64,000 nt of DNA from Didymella arachidicola. Taxonomy: Eukaryota; Ascomycota; Dothideomycetes; Pleosporales; Didymellaceae. The stretch lies in NCBI GenBank assembly GCA_016630955.3, contig CM049990.2:62001-126000 (forward strand), written 5' to 3'. Position numbers and translations under genes: made by a program. Below the pieces are notes generated by a model, which saw only the letters and a program-made list of their open reading frames with translations, searched no databases and was not told where the DNA came from. Positions 32,023 through 42,532 of the stretch are shown here, in pieces; within the stretch, counting starts at the first letter, position 1, and each line of letters begins with the position of its first letter.

Positions 32023-33845
32023 CTACAACCCACCCTGATCGTACCCAATCGTCCTCCTCTCCCCACCGACCCCAAACCGATCCACATCCGTGCCAACCTT
32101 TTTGCGGAACAACCCCAGATCGCTCAAAAACGCCTGCGCCTCATCGTGCAGCTCCTTTACCAGCTCGTCGTGCTCGTCGCCCTCGTCGAACCCAGAGTCG
32201 TCGCCGTCCTCGCCGTCCTCGCTACCCTCTTCCTCCTCGTCAGATGCCTCCTTATCGCCCTCCATCCAGTCGTCGCGCTCAAAGTCCGGAGTGCCCACGG
32301 ACCGAGGCGGCGGCAGCACAATGGGGTTCTTGAGCTCGCCGACGGCCAGAGCGAGATGGCGCCGCAGCGACTCGATTTCCGCACGCAGCTGTACATTCAC
32401 CGGGCGCAGCTCTTCCACCTCGCTCGTCAGCGCCTTGATCTTGGCAGCCGACACTTGCCGGTTCTCCTCCATCAGCCTGTGCATCATCGACACCTGCCGC
32501 TGGTACTCCTCCAGCTCCGTCGCTTCTTCGCGCTTGCGCTGGCTGGCTGCGTTGACGCTGATCTGGAGGCTGCGGATCTGCTCAGACATTTCTGCAATCT
32601 GGGCGTCGCGCTGGGCGGCCGACATGCAGTCCTGGTTGACCGATGCGCGCGTGCGGATGCGCTTGGCCTGGTCGGCGTACCGCAGCGTCGACAGCGTCTC
32701 GTCGTAGTCGGCGGGTGCGATGCATGCCACCATGGCCGTCTTCGAGTTGCCGCCGAGCGAGTCTCTGAGCAGCCATGTCAAGACGGAATCGCGGTACGGG
32801 ATGACTTGGCGCTGCTTCCTGCTCTTGCTGTCCTGCCCACGCGCTGCCAGCGCATTGATGACGCGGCCCAGCGTGCTGAGCGACTTGTTGATCTGGCCGC
32901 CCTCCTTGAGCTGCTGGCCCGTCGCCTGCGTCGATTTGGCGCGTTCCGAGCCAGCCAGGTCGACGAGGCGCATGCGGGCTGTGCGCTCGATGGTCTCGTC
33001 CGACGTGATCGAGTGCGTGATTTGCTTGAGGCGGATCGTGAAGACGGCGTGGGAGCGCGACGACGTGTCGTTCATCTTGGTGGCTGCCACGGTGCGGCTC
33101 TGCACGTCACGTTAGCATTCAGTCTTCGCGCACACATGACTGCACCCACGTTGTCGCCCTTCTTCAGGTGGTAGGCAATCTCGGCGTAGCTCTTGACTTC
33201 CTCCTCGCGCAGGCCCTGCACATAGACGCCGTCCTTGGGGCTCTCGCGGATCTTGAGGTAGACGGGCGGGACGGTGGGCGGGGCCAGCAGGTCGCGCACG
33301 TGCTCGTTGTAGACCTCAAAGTACGAGACCTGGACGTGGTAGGTGGTGTCGGGCTTGGGCTCGTGCTGGATGCGGTCGAACAGCTCCTCGCAGGTGCGCG
33401 GGATCAGGCCCGGGTGCTCGTCGGTGCCCATCATGGTGTAGCTCTTGCCCGAGCCCGTCTGGCCGTACGCGAAGATGCACGTGTGGTAGCCGCCGAAGTT
33501 GTGGTCGAGGAACTCCTCGCCAAACGACTTGTACACATCGTCCTGCTGCGCGTAGTGCGCGTCGCTCTCGTCGTGCGACCAGAAAGATCGGTCAAACGTG
33601 AACTCCTTGTCCTCGACGAGCGACTTGCGCGGGTCCTCGGCGTCGCCTGCGGGCGCGAGCAGCGTCGTCTTCTCCGTCGCCGGGTCCATGCGAATAAGGC
33701 ACTGGGTGCCCTTGTCGCGCTCTGGACTGATTAGTCATGCACATGTGCCATCGGGGCCATCGAGAGTCGCACCTCGCTTCAGAAAGGTCCGGCAGCGCAC
33801 CACCACCTTGATGTTGCCCGCGTCGTCCTGCGCGGGCGGTGCCAT
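32023..33845 (-). CDS. Kinesin-3 motor, short-tailed (Nkin2/UncB-like), about 573 aa
   Basis: ATP-driven microtubule plus-end motor. Exons 33845-33773, 33721-33150 and 33099-32023. The motor domain covers residues 10 to about 390: NIKVVVRCRTF, P-loop GQTGSGKSYTMMG, switch I NDTSSRSHAVF, switch II DLAGSERA, and the neck side GGNSKTAMVACIAPADYDET. A coiled coil follows (about 400-490), then an acidic tail (SDEEEEGSEDGEDGDDSGFD). There is no FHA or PH domain, so it resembles the shortened kinesin-3 of filamentous fungi (Neurospora Nkin2, Aspergillus UncB) rather than full-length Unc104. ATG 33845 has the better start context and family-like N-terminus (MAPPAQDD); an in-frame ATG at 33920 would add 25 residues. 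It is divergent from the Trm3-type gene. Confidence 0.92.
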
Positions 33846-34473
33846 GGTCGCGTACGTGTCGGCGGGCGGGGCGCGCATCGAGACCGCCGACGCCGTCGTG
33901 TTGTGGAAGTTGGCGTACATTCGCGGGTGCAGAGCGCTGTCGAGCAGTTCGCAGAGGGCGGCCAGTGACTGCTGCGCCCGCGCGATATAAAGAAGGTGCA
34001 TCGGCGCTTCTGTCCAGCGCTCGAGGCGGCCCTCGCACGGCCCCTGCCGCCCCAGCCTCCCAACCGCTCTACCCTGATCCAGTCAAAAGTAAACACCGCC
34101 CGCCTTTCGTTGCCGGGGGACGGCTAACCGACGTCACCGCCTTGGCGCGCCCACGGTCAATCAGAGGCCGACACGACTGCGCCTGAGCGGACCAGACGCG
34201 TGGTGATGGAAACGGAGGCGCAGGTGGATGAGGCTGCAGAGGCTGTAGAGACTGTAGAGGGCGCGCCCATCTTCATGCAGGGTCGCCACTGTCCTTCTGC
34301 GAAGCATTCCTCAGGCCCTGCCTGGGTGACGAGAAAATTTCCACATGGCAGGCTGTATGCCGCAAAATTAGACTGACTCTTCACACCATGCCTCGACCGT
34401 GACCTTGGAATGCACTCGCTTGCTGCTTGGCTAACCGACACATTCTGCTTAGCTAACCAACACATGCGCCGCA
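33846..34473. promoter_or_regulatory. Shared upstream region of kinesin and Trm3-type genes
   Basis: The two genes start back to back 628 bp apart. A TATA-like TTTATATCGC lies on the kinesin side (33985-33994), and an ACGCGT is present near 34195. No other gene is seen. Confidence 0.45.
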
Positions 34474-37400
34474 ATGGACGATGCCATCCTGTACATGAGC
34501 GACGAGCTGAAGCTCAAGGCGTTCGAGCTCAATTGGGCGAAACTGGAGGCATCGACGGCGCCCCTGAACATCGACACAGTTGGCCTGTGCGTGCGGCTCC
34601 TGCCCCAGTTCAGCGACGAAAGCCAGAAATCACATGAGAAGCTGAGAGACCTCGTCGTGCACCGCATACAACATGAAGAGCTGGACTCGCAGTACCTCTA
34701 CTCGCTCGCCGAAGCCTGTACTCACAATGCCTCATTCGCTGAGCGTTTCTACGCATCAATACACCAAGCTCTGCTCGGCGCTGCTCCATGGTCCAATCCT
34801 CTCCCGCAAACGCCGCTTGCAGAGCTGGAAGTACCTGCAGACGAACGCACACGACAGGTGGCGGCGTTGCTGACATTTCTCAAATGCTCCTACTGGTTAC
34901 CGTCCGACAGCCTGCACATCGTCAGGCCTGGCATCTTGAGAATATTCATGTCCTGCGTTGAGCAAGATGGTCTTACAGAGCCTGCTCTCGATGCCCTTTC
35001 CGCTCTCCTAGCACTGTCCCGTAGCAAAGCATCAATCAAAGTCCCGACCTTTGAAGCCTTCGACACCGGTGCCGTCTGGGCGAGACTGGATTCTCTAGCA
35101 GGGAGATACACATTCGATGCATCTCTCGTCTATCTTTCCTTCTTTTCCCATCTCAAGGCTCTCAACCCTGCCCTCTTCGACACCACCAAAGCGAGCAAAC
35201 TGTACAAGGTCTGGTTCCAATGGATTTCCCAAATGGCCAAGGACGGCATCCACCCGGACGACGGAGGCCTGTTGTACGGGAACGTGTACTGGGGCAGACT
35301 GACCACTGGGCTACTCAGTGGGTTCGGTGACCAACGCAAGTACTGCCTTGGCATTATACGCGCATCTCTCCTCGTCGCCCAGTGGGACATTGACACTCCC
35401 ACGATGCGCATGGAAGTCGAGGCGCGCAACGCTTACATCAAGGCCTACGATCGCTACTTCATCCTCTACGAGACCATCGTCCTCGACCGCTACGCAAACC
35501 AGATCGAAGCTTGTCTCGCAGAGCTATCAGCCCTGTTCGGCTCTCGCTCCATCATCACTGCCTCCATGGCAACCACCCTCCTCTCTTCTGGTCTGGATCC
35601 TCAAGTCCAAGACGGCATCCGCAAGATCATCGGCAACTGGTACGTCAGCTTTATGAACGGCGCCCAGAGCCCTCTGTCCAAGGATCTTGAGTCTTTGAAT
35701 GAGCATACCAAGTTCCTGATCGGTGGCTTCTTGCCGTGGGTGACACAGGGTAGTCTCTTCACGGCGACGCTGAAGGCAACTCGCACAACCACCGAGTGCA
35801 GTCATGGTGCTTCTCTCGTCAAGCTCGTTGCTCGCTTCGTCACATCGAAATTTGCAGACCAGCAATACTACGAAAGGCTGCTCGTTTCGACTTTGAAGTT
35901 CGTGCTCGATGCTGGCGGGAGGATGTTCCAGATGTCGACTTTGTACTTGCTGGAGGGGCTCATCACTGGTTTTGACGCAGTGACCAGCATCGGTGGTAAG
36001 TTCTACATCCGACCTTGAAGCGAGTCTTCTTATCATACCCAATCTTAAGATGGCACGGGCAATGTTCTTCCACAATTAAACCGGCGCTGATATCCAGCAG
36101 GCTCCGTCGCACTTTCTCAACAAGCCATAAGCGATGTTCTCCGCATATCAAGAACCCCCGGACTCCCAGAGATTGCCACAGATCTGTACAAAGTCTACTG
36201 CCGGCGGCTGTGTGAGTTTGCGGCTCCTGACGTGGACTTGGCCTTGATACCTGGATATGACGCGCTGCAGAGTAGAGTCGAGCAGATCAGAACGACTGAA
36301 ATTACCTCTAACCCAACTTCACCCGCCAGTAAGCTCGCGTCTTTGACCGACTTCCTGGACACATTGCGTGAGACGCGACATGCATCGATACAGGGAGCTG
36401 CCTACGCAACAGCATGTCGTCAGCTTGCAGCCTTTCTTGACAACGCCGACCCCGCATCTGTTGATTCTGACGAGCTCCACGCTGCTCTTGATGCGATGTG
36501 GGAAGAGGCTGACCGGCGAGAGTTCAACCGGTCTAACGTAATCCACCTACCCGGCCTCCTCTTCCACCCGGTCTGCATCCAGGTTTGCTTGAGGGAACGC
36601 ACTTCCGCAGATGGGTCACCAAGCAGCCTTGGAGCTCTGCTAACAAAAGCTGTGGAGAGCCTGCAGCAACTTTCGGAAGGACGGTCGTACATACTCGCAA
36701 TCTTCGCCACGTCCTTGCGCAGAGCCGCGTTATTGTACCCCGCCATCATCGATGTGCTGCCATATGAAGACGTTATCCTGCGCTTCTTCACCCATCCGCC
36801 GGCGGCAAAGTCGGAATTTCTCTTCGAAGTGGCTGCTGCAGATAAGCTCGAGCGCTACATCCCTCATCGAACCTATAGCGCCTACTATGGTCAACGCGAG
36901 TGGCACGCGTATGCCGCATGGATCGACCTCTTAAACCGATTCCCGGAAGAACAGAAGCATGTCGCGAAACGCGTGTTCGATAGTCTCCTCGAGCCCTGGG
37001 CCGGCCAGAAAGGATCGATTCCTGTCATCGCCAAGTGGAAGAATGTTTTTCAACTGCAGGCCATGCTCGTGCTAGTTGAGCATTGTGTATCCGAGAGCGA
37101 CGCAGACGCATACCTCGACAAGTTCATGCATGCTTTGACTGTCGAGCAATGGCCCCGCTTCCGCTTCGTTCTGGAGTGGATCATTACGCGCATCTACTTC
37201 CACCACCGCAGCAAGGCGGATCGCATCCTCAAGGACCTCGCACACCTCGACGAAAGCAGTCCGATCCACATTGCATCTCTAATGAAGCTCGCTGTTCTGT
37301 CCGCACCATTCCTGGATTCTGAGGAGTTTGTGTTGAATCTCATCATCCAGCTCATACCGTTCTCAGCTAGCCAGAAGGTCCACATCAGACACGAAGCTCA

Positions 37401-38361
37401 TTTGTCTTTCCCCATGATCTACGAGCTGGCCGAACGCAAAGGTTGGAACGCCATCACCGCCAACCCCGGCTTCTCAGTCCTCAATGCGCACATCCGGCAA
37501 ACTGAGAAATTCAACAACCCGGCGTGGTCCATCAGAACGCTCAGGATCGACGCCGTCGCTGATTTCACGCTCACTGAAATCTTCCAAGGCCAGTACCTGT
37601 ACATTGAGACGCCAGAGCCAGAGCGCGTTGCACACGACGACTTCGTTGCCCTTGCCCAATCCGACAACAGCATCACCTTGCCAACTGCACGTATTTCCCT
37701 AGGCAGCCCTCGTACGCAAACCACAATCCCCACCAACCCAAAGCCCACCGAGTACGTCTTCGATTCCGACGGCACCAAATCCAACTTCTACCAAACTAAA
37801 TCTGGCTTCGACTTCACCTCACTCCTCCCCCTGACCTCCGCACCCTTCCTCCAAACCAAACAACCCGCCTCCGTCATCCTCATCGCCTCGCTCATCGACA
37901 ACCCCACCAACCTCGGCGGCCTATCCCGCATCGCCGAATCCTTCGGCCTCGAAACCCTCTACATCAACGACATTAGGAAAATATCACACAAAGACTTCAA
38001 AGCCACCAGCGTCACTAGCGAAAAACATCTCCCTATCAAGGAACTCAGGGAAGGTGATGTACCCCCCTTCCTCACGCGGATGAAAGCAAAGGGGTATGAG
38101 ATTGTTGGCATAGAGCAGACGGACCGCAGCGGTGTACTTGGTGAGGAGGAGGAGGATGAGGGGAAGGGGAAGGGTACGCTGCCCAGACAGTGTGTGCTTG
38201 TGCTTGGTGCGGAGAAGAGCGGGATCACGCCTGAGGTGCTGGGTGTGCTGGATCGGTGTGTGGAGATTAGGACGAAGGGGGTGACGAGGAGTTTGAATGT
38301 GCAGACTGCGGGGGGGATTGCGGTGTTTGAGTGGTGGAGGGAGTGGGGTGGGAGGGCGTGA
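34474..38361 (+). CDS. TRM3: tRNA (guanosine-18 2'-O) methyltransferase, Trm3/TARBP1 type, 1260 aa
   Basis: SPOUT-class enzyme that methylates the ribose of G18 in the D-loop of tRNAs. Exons 34474-35995 and 36101-38361; the 105 bp intron joins TSIG to GSVALSQQA. Residues 1 to about 1080 are a helical repeat region with no sharp motif (for example HIRHEAHLSFPMIYELAERK), as in yeast Trm3 and human TARBP1. The C-terminal catalytic domain (about 1090-1260) shows SVILIASLIDNPTNLGGLSR (motif 1), LVLGAEKSGITPEVL (motif 2) and EIRTKGVTRSLNVQTAGGIA (motif 3), which form the SAM-binding knot. A Glu/Gly/Lys-rich loop (GEEEEDEGKGKG) is inserted within it. Slightly shorter than the yeast protein. Confidence 0.94.
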
Positions 38362-38785
38362 GGAGCGCGTGGGATACGTGCTGTTGGGGGATTCAACAAA
38401 CAAATCATCTATATCTATAGTCACAGCGCCCATCTACCTCATCCCAGCACTTCAGGGTAATCAAACATTGATACGTATACCATACCAATCACAGCACTAA
38501 CATCTACTATCCCACCGTCTACTCCGCTGAAAAACAAACGTCGGACTCTTGTCTTCTTTTTAATAACATAGTATCAGGCTGATCCTGGTTCTGCATCTAA
38601 GATTTCGGATTCGAGATTAAACAGAGCATGGTCTGTTTGGTCTGCTTAGTCTGCTACCTTGGAGGGTTTGAATCGAGCGTAGGTTCCAGGTTCTAGGTTC
38701 AGGATGGTGGTGTAGAGCGTCGGGGTAATCCTGGTTCGGCAGCTAAGATTAGAGATGTAGGATTAGATCAGATCCCGGGTTTGGG
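38362..38785. other. Intergenic
   Basis: 3' side of the Trm3-type gene. Short imperfect duplications are visible (for example AATCCTGGTTC near 38725 and GATCCTGGTTC near 38581; GGAGGGTTTGAAT and GGAGGGTTTAAAT at 38661 and 38816), but no gene. Confidence 0.35.
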
Positions 38786-39189
38786 TTGATTGAAGTCTGC
38801 GCAGTTTGCTGCTTTGGAGGGTTTAAATTTTGCCGTCGAGGAGCAGGAAGACGAAATACTTGCGTTGAGGCTACAACATGAAGCAGATATGGAGGACAAC
38901 ATGGCGTTGCGCAAGCAGGTGGATGGTCTGACGGAACGTAGAGCAAACAGGGTGCAGCATGGTCGGAGACAAGGAGCGTCAGTTGGCGGGGCTGGAAGGG
39001 TGGTACAACCGAGAGCCCAAGGCGACCAAGAAGGAGCATGATGATGATGCGGTTAAGGCTGAAGAACATTCTACGGTAGCCAGCTTCTCAGACCATTGGA
39101 AGCTCTGCAGATCGTCAGTGAGGCCCTGAGGGAGAAACTCGCGCATCGCTCCTTTGACAAGAACCAGAACAGACAATGGGTGGTCTCGG
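38786..39189 (+). pseudogene. Coiled-coil gene relic, possibly related to the genes downstream
   Basis: Coiled-coil-like segments lie in alternating frames: LEGLNFAVEEQEDEILALRL and MALRKQVDGLTERR in frame 0, DKERQLAGLEGWYNREPK in frame 1, then ALQIVSEALREKLAHRSFDK in frame 0 again. No splice signals reconcile the frames, so it looks like an indel-damaged gene. It ends against a 36-base A run. The link to the 39.8-43.8 kb family rests on coiled-coil character and position only. Confidence 0.4.

Positions 39190-39225
<36 letters not shown>
39190..39225 (+). repeat. Homopolymer run, (A)36
   Basis: Thirty-six consecutive A residues. It could be a slippage-grown microsatellite or the tail of an old retro-inserted transcript; no target duplication was identified. 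Confidence 0.9.
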
Positions 39226-39227
<2 letters not shown>

Positions 39228-39807
39228 CCAAAAGCGGTTCGAAAAAGATTGTTAGCCAGCATCACGTGCTCTGTTACATAATCATCTGTAGGGTGTATAT
39301 TCCCTCTTCCCCTCATTAGATAGGAAACAACCTAGTCCCTCTTTTCTACGCCTGGCCTCTGCCCGCACACAAAGATTAATATGACAGACAAATGCTCCCC
39401 GGTGATACGGAAGGATACTGTGTTTATACGTCAAGAAACATCGATTCTGGTTGTAGTCAGGGCCAGGGGCCATGGATCAGCTCAAGTACACGATATTCGA
39501 AGCACCTTAATCGAAAGGTACTAAATTGTAGCATCGCAAGTTTCTTAGAAATTCTCGAATTCCGTCTACTTTGATATGGCCATGGAAGATAGCTGGCACA
39601 CGTCATGTTCCCCACGAACATTGCTCCGCACAAGTGTGACGCTGGTAAGTGAAAGTGAAGGTGAAGAATTGTAGAGCTAGCGGCAGTTCGTACTTTCAAG
39701 ATACTTCCTTCCAGTCTGTGCTTTATCATAGTGGTGGTTGGCACATTTTTCCAAGTCGGTTTTGCCTTTCATTGCGACTGGTAGATATCGCAACAGCCAC
39801 GAACAAG
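39226..39807. other. Intergenic
   Basis: Upstream of coiled-coil gene A. A GTGAAAGTGAAGGTGAAG hexamer-type repeat sits at 39649-39666; a similar GTGAAGGTGAAGGTGAA lies upstream of gene C (42260-42276). This could be a shared promoter element or chance. Confidence 0.35.
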
Positions 39808-40655
39808 ATGCCTCAACGACGTCAACCACCCATTGTAGCTACCAGACTCTCTGATTGATGATCAATTGTATTAATGAGGATAGACGCACCCACCATATGC
39901 TTATGGACCACCTGCAAATTGTCCACCGCCGATGCCATTCCCACCGCACCCACCGCCACCATGGCTTGCATATCCCCCAATCTACCAGCAGCCACCGCCA
40001 TCGATGATGCCACCACAGCCAATTTATCCACATCAATCAGAGCCGTCATTCACTATTGGATACCTCCACAGGCAAAATGAAGATCTGAAGTCGGCTATTT
40101 TTTCGTGGAGGATGAGATGTGAAGATCTCGAAAGACAGCTCAAGACGAAAGAAGATCGCATCTGTAGCCTCGAGGATTGCGTCGAAGAGCTGGAAGAACT
40201 CGTTAGGGAGCTGGAAGATACCATCGAGAAACACGAGGGAGAGGGCTGTGATCTGAAAGACACAGTCGCCGAGGGAGAGGCGGCGACAGCGTTCTGGAAG
40301 ACTCGTTGGACTGACAAAACGCTTGAGTTGCTTGGGGTGAGTGGGGAAGTATACGGTCATGTCTCCGATAAGCGCATGCAACAGGAGGAGATTGAGAGGC
40401 TGAAGCAAGTCATCGAGACACTTGAAAAGGCGTAAGACGACAGAACACCAAGCACAGGCAGCACAGCAAGTTGCTTCGCCCACTTGACCGGGGCACAATG
40501 GGAATGTTCAGGCTTCCACTAGTGGTGGTGGTGTTCTTGTGGGTCGCTCTCACGACAATCCAAGCGCAGCTTCTGAGAATGCGGGCTGGCGTTCGAAGAA
40601 AGGACTGGCCACGTACTATTGTCAAGCCAAAAAGAACCACAACTCTAGACGCTGA
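39808..40655 (+). CDS. Coiled-coil protein A, lineage-restricted family, 235 aa, 3 exons
   Basis: Exons 39808-39834, 39884-40431 and 40523-40655. The N-terminus is Pro/Tyr/Gln-rich (PPYAYGPPANCPPPMPFPPH). Residues about 65-125 form a highly charged coiled coil (CEDLERQLKTKEDRICSLED, EELVRELEDTIEKHEGEG), then WKTRWTDKTLELL, and a second short coil. The last exon gives a basic tail GWRSKKGLATYYCQAKKN, which matches the tail of gene C (SWRSKKGAEKFCRRVKNG). Using the GTAAGA donor at 40432 and the CTAG acceptor at 40522 avoids an early stop and restores that tail. No signal peptide or membrane segment. Function unknown; the basic end could bind nucleic acid or act as a nuclear signal. Confidence 0.62.
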
Positions 40656-41251
40656 GACGCGCTTTAATGCGATCTACTAGAATTTGAAAGTTAGGGATGC
40701 AGCTAGCATAATGTCTCATGGTCAATGGTGGTGACGAAGTGTCTTGTGTTTACATAGTAGCGTGAACAGTCAATATGAGGTATGCTTCTTCCTCTAGACT
40801 ACTTTGTGCAAGCCCCAAGCTCCTCGAATAACGTTACTCGCAAACTTTGTAATTCTGACCTAGTGTCGACTGCGTTCAGTCTTTTTAGTGAGCGCCGGTT
40901 AAGGTGAAGGCCAGGTACTCAAGCCCTAATCTGGCGATGGCGTCCTCAGAATGAATTTTAGTATATAGCATGGTTTGTGAACGAAATCAGCTCGTTTCTG
41001 GCTATGTGCTGTGCCTGGCATGCAATGTGTTCTCTGCGAACATGATTGAGGATTTGATAGCACAAGTGTAAGGCTAGTAAGTGACGCTCGCGTCAGGCCC
41101 GATCGCACTTTCCAGAAATGCTGCCCATCCGTCTGCGTCATTGCAGATTGGTAAAAGTGATGTCGTTATTAGTGCCTGCCGCACGATCCCCATCGACTTT
41201 GAATTGCAATCAACAACAACGCACGGAGTTCAACGAGCATCACCACTCACA
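40656..41251. other. Intergenic
   Basis: No gene or repeat recognised between coiled-coil genes A and B. Confidence 0.35.
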
Positions 41252-42004
41252 ATGGTAAGTGTTCGTGTCTTTGCGAAGTCCATTAAGCTAACAGTTGGTA
41301 GCCGCAGAAGTCCCGTGGAGGCTATCGAGATCTTGAGCGCACCCAGCGCGATACACAAGTGGCAGTTTGGAGGCCGCCAAAGAATAAGTATATCGAAACT
41401 TTGGAAGACGACCTCGACTACTACCGCGAGCGCAAAAATTTCTGGAAGGATGAGACTTTCAGAGTGGAGGACATCGTGAGCAGACGCGACAGCTACATTC
41501 GAGAGCTCAAAGATCGACTACACGACATTGAGCGCAAGCTGCAAGGGAAGCAGGAGCATAGCGATCAAGACTTTACGTGGAAGTGATCTTACCCGACTGC
41601 TGAAAGAGAGGCAGGAGAACCTGCGAGAACACAAGCAGAAATTGCAGGAAGCAAAGAGGGAGACCGCTCGCTTGACAGGCAAACTTCAAGAGCAGGAGAG
41701 GTCACTTTACGAAGCAGAGAAGGAAGCAAAGAGTCTAAAGCACATCCGTGGCCTCGTCGATGTGTGCCGAGATACGAGCGCCGTCAAGGACGAAGAAGAG
41801 CCTGGTGATGACGCGCTCCAAGCTGCTGACTGGGCGACTCGCCAGGCAGCGTTCGATGCAGAATATACGTACGTTGCAAACTTCCCTCCTTTAGGCGCGG
41901 GTCATCTCCCTGCGACGGGTGCAGAACGACTCGGCGGACTCTCCAAGAGGGGTGCAGTTGCAATCTCTCGTCAGGCACAAAAGGAGTATGACTATGGTCG
42001 CTGA
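41252..42004 (+). pseudogene. Coiled-coil gene B, frame-shifted
   Basis: A 53 bp intron directly after the ATG (GTAAGT..CGCAG) leads to MKSRGGYRDLERTQ, then KYIETLEDDLDYYRERKNFW and RELKDRLHDIERKLQGK. The frame stops at 41584-41586, yet the next frame continues the coil at once (LTRLLKERQENLREHKQKLQ, LTGKLQEQERSLYEAEKEAK) to TGA 42004. No GT..AG pair of a plausible length has the needed phase, so a one- or two-base indel near 41530-41585 is likely. The tail reads LSKRGAVAISRQAQKEYDYG, loosely like the WRSKKG tails of genes A and C. Read through, it would be about 230 residues. Confidence 0.55.
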
Positions 42005-42532
42005 GATGTATCTTGAAACAAGAGATGGGCTTAGGTGGATTTCAGATCTTTTACCACCAACCGATTGTCCACCTTGTCCGGGCCACGGTGCTGATCCATT
42101 GTCCTGTAATTATAGACCACAGTAGTCGATCAAATCTTAGATGCATCTGCTTGTCTTCAATTGCCGAGGCGCAGCCTTAGTCCCTGAGTGTGCTTCGCCT
42201 TTTAAGCTCATCGATCTAAGCGTGTTTTCAACAAGAAATAGCTCCCTTTGGCGACGGATGGTGAAGGTGAAGGTGAAAACATACATGCTAAGCGCTGACT
42301 TGGCAAAGCAGATCTCCAATGAGATAGCCCAGAATTTGAATAGACCCGAAAGCTGTCTGTGCTCTTATTTATCTACTGGCACAGCGCTTCGAGCTTGCAC
42401 TCTGTTGTTGCATTGCCCCGCTGTCCCTCGCTCCAACACTGCGACCTTGCCTTCAGCAAAACAGCACAGACTTGAGCCGCAGTAAGTAACTACAACGTCT
42501 ATCTTAATGATCAATCAACTCACGCATGCCAG
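42005..42532 (+). promoter_or_regulatory. Upstream region of gene C with probable 5' UTR intron
   Basis: A GTGAAGGTGAAGGTGAA repeat occurs at 42260. Just before the start codon, GCA-GTAAGTAAC (42482) and CATGCCAG-ATG (42532) would form a 51 bp intron in the leader, matching the very early introns of genes A and B. Confidence 0.4.
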
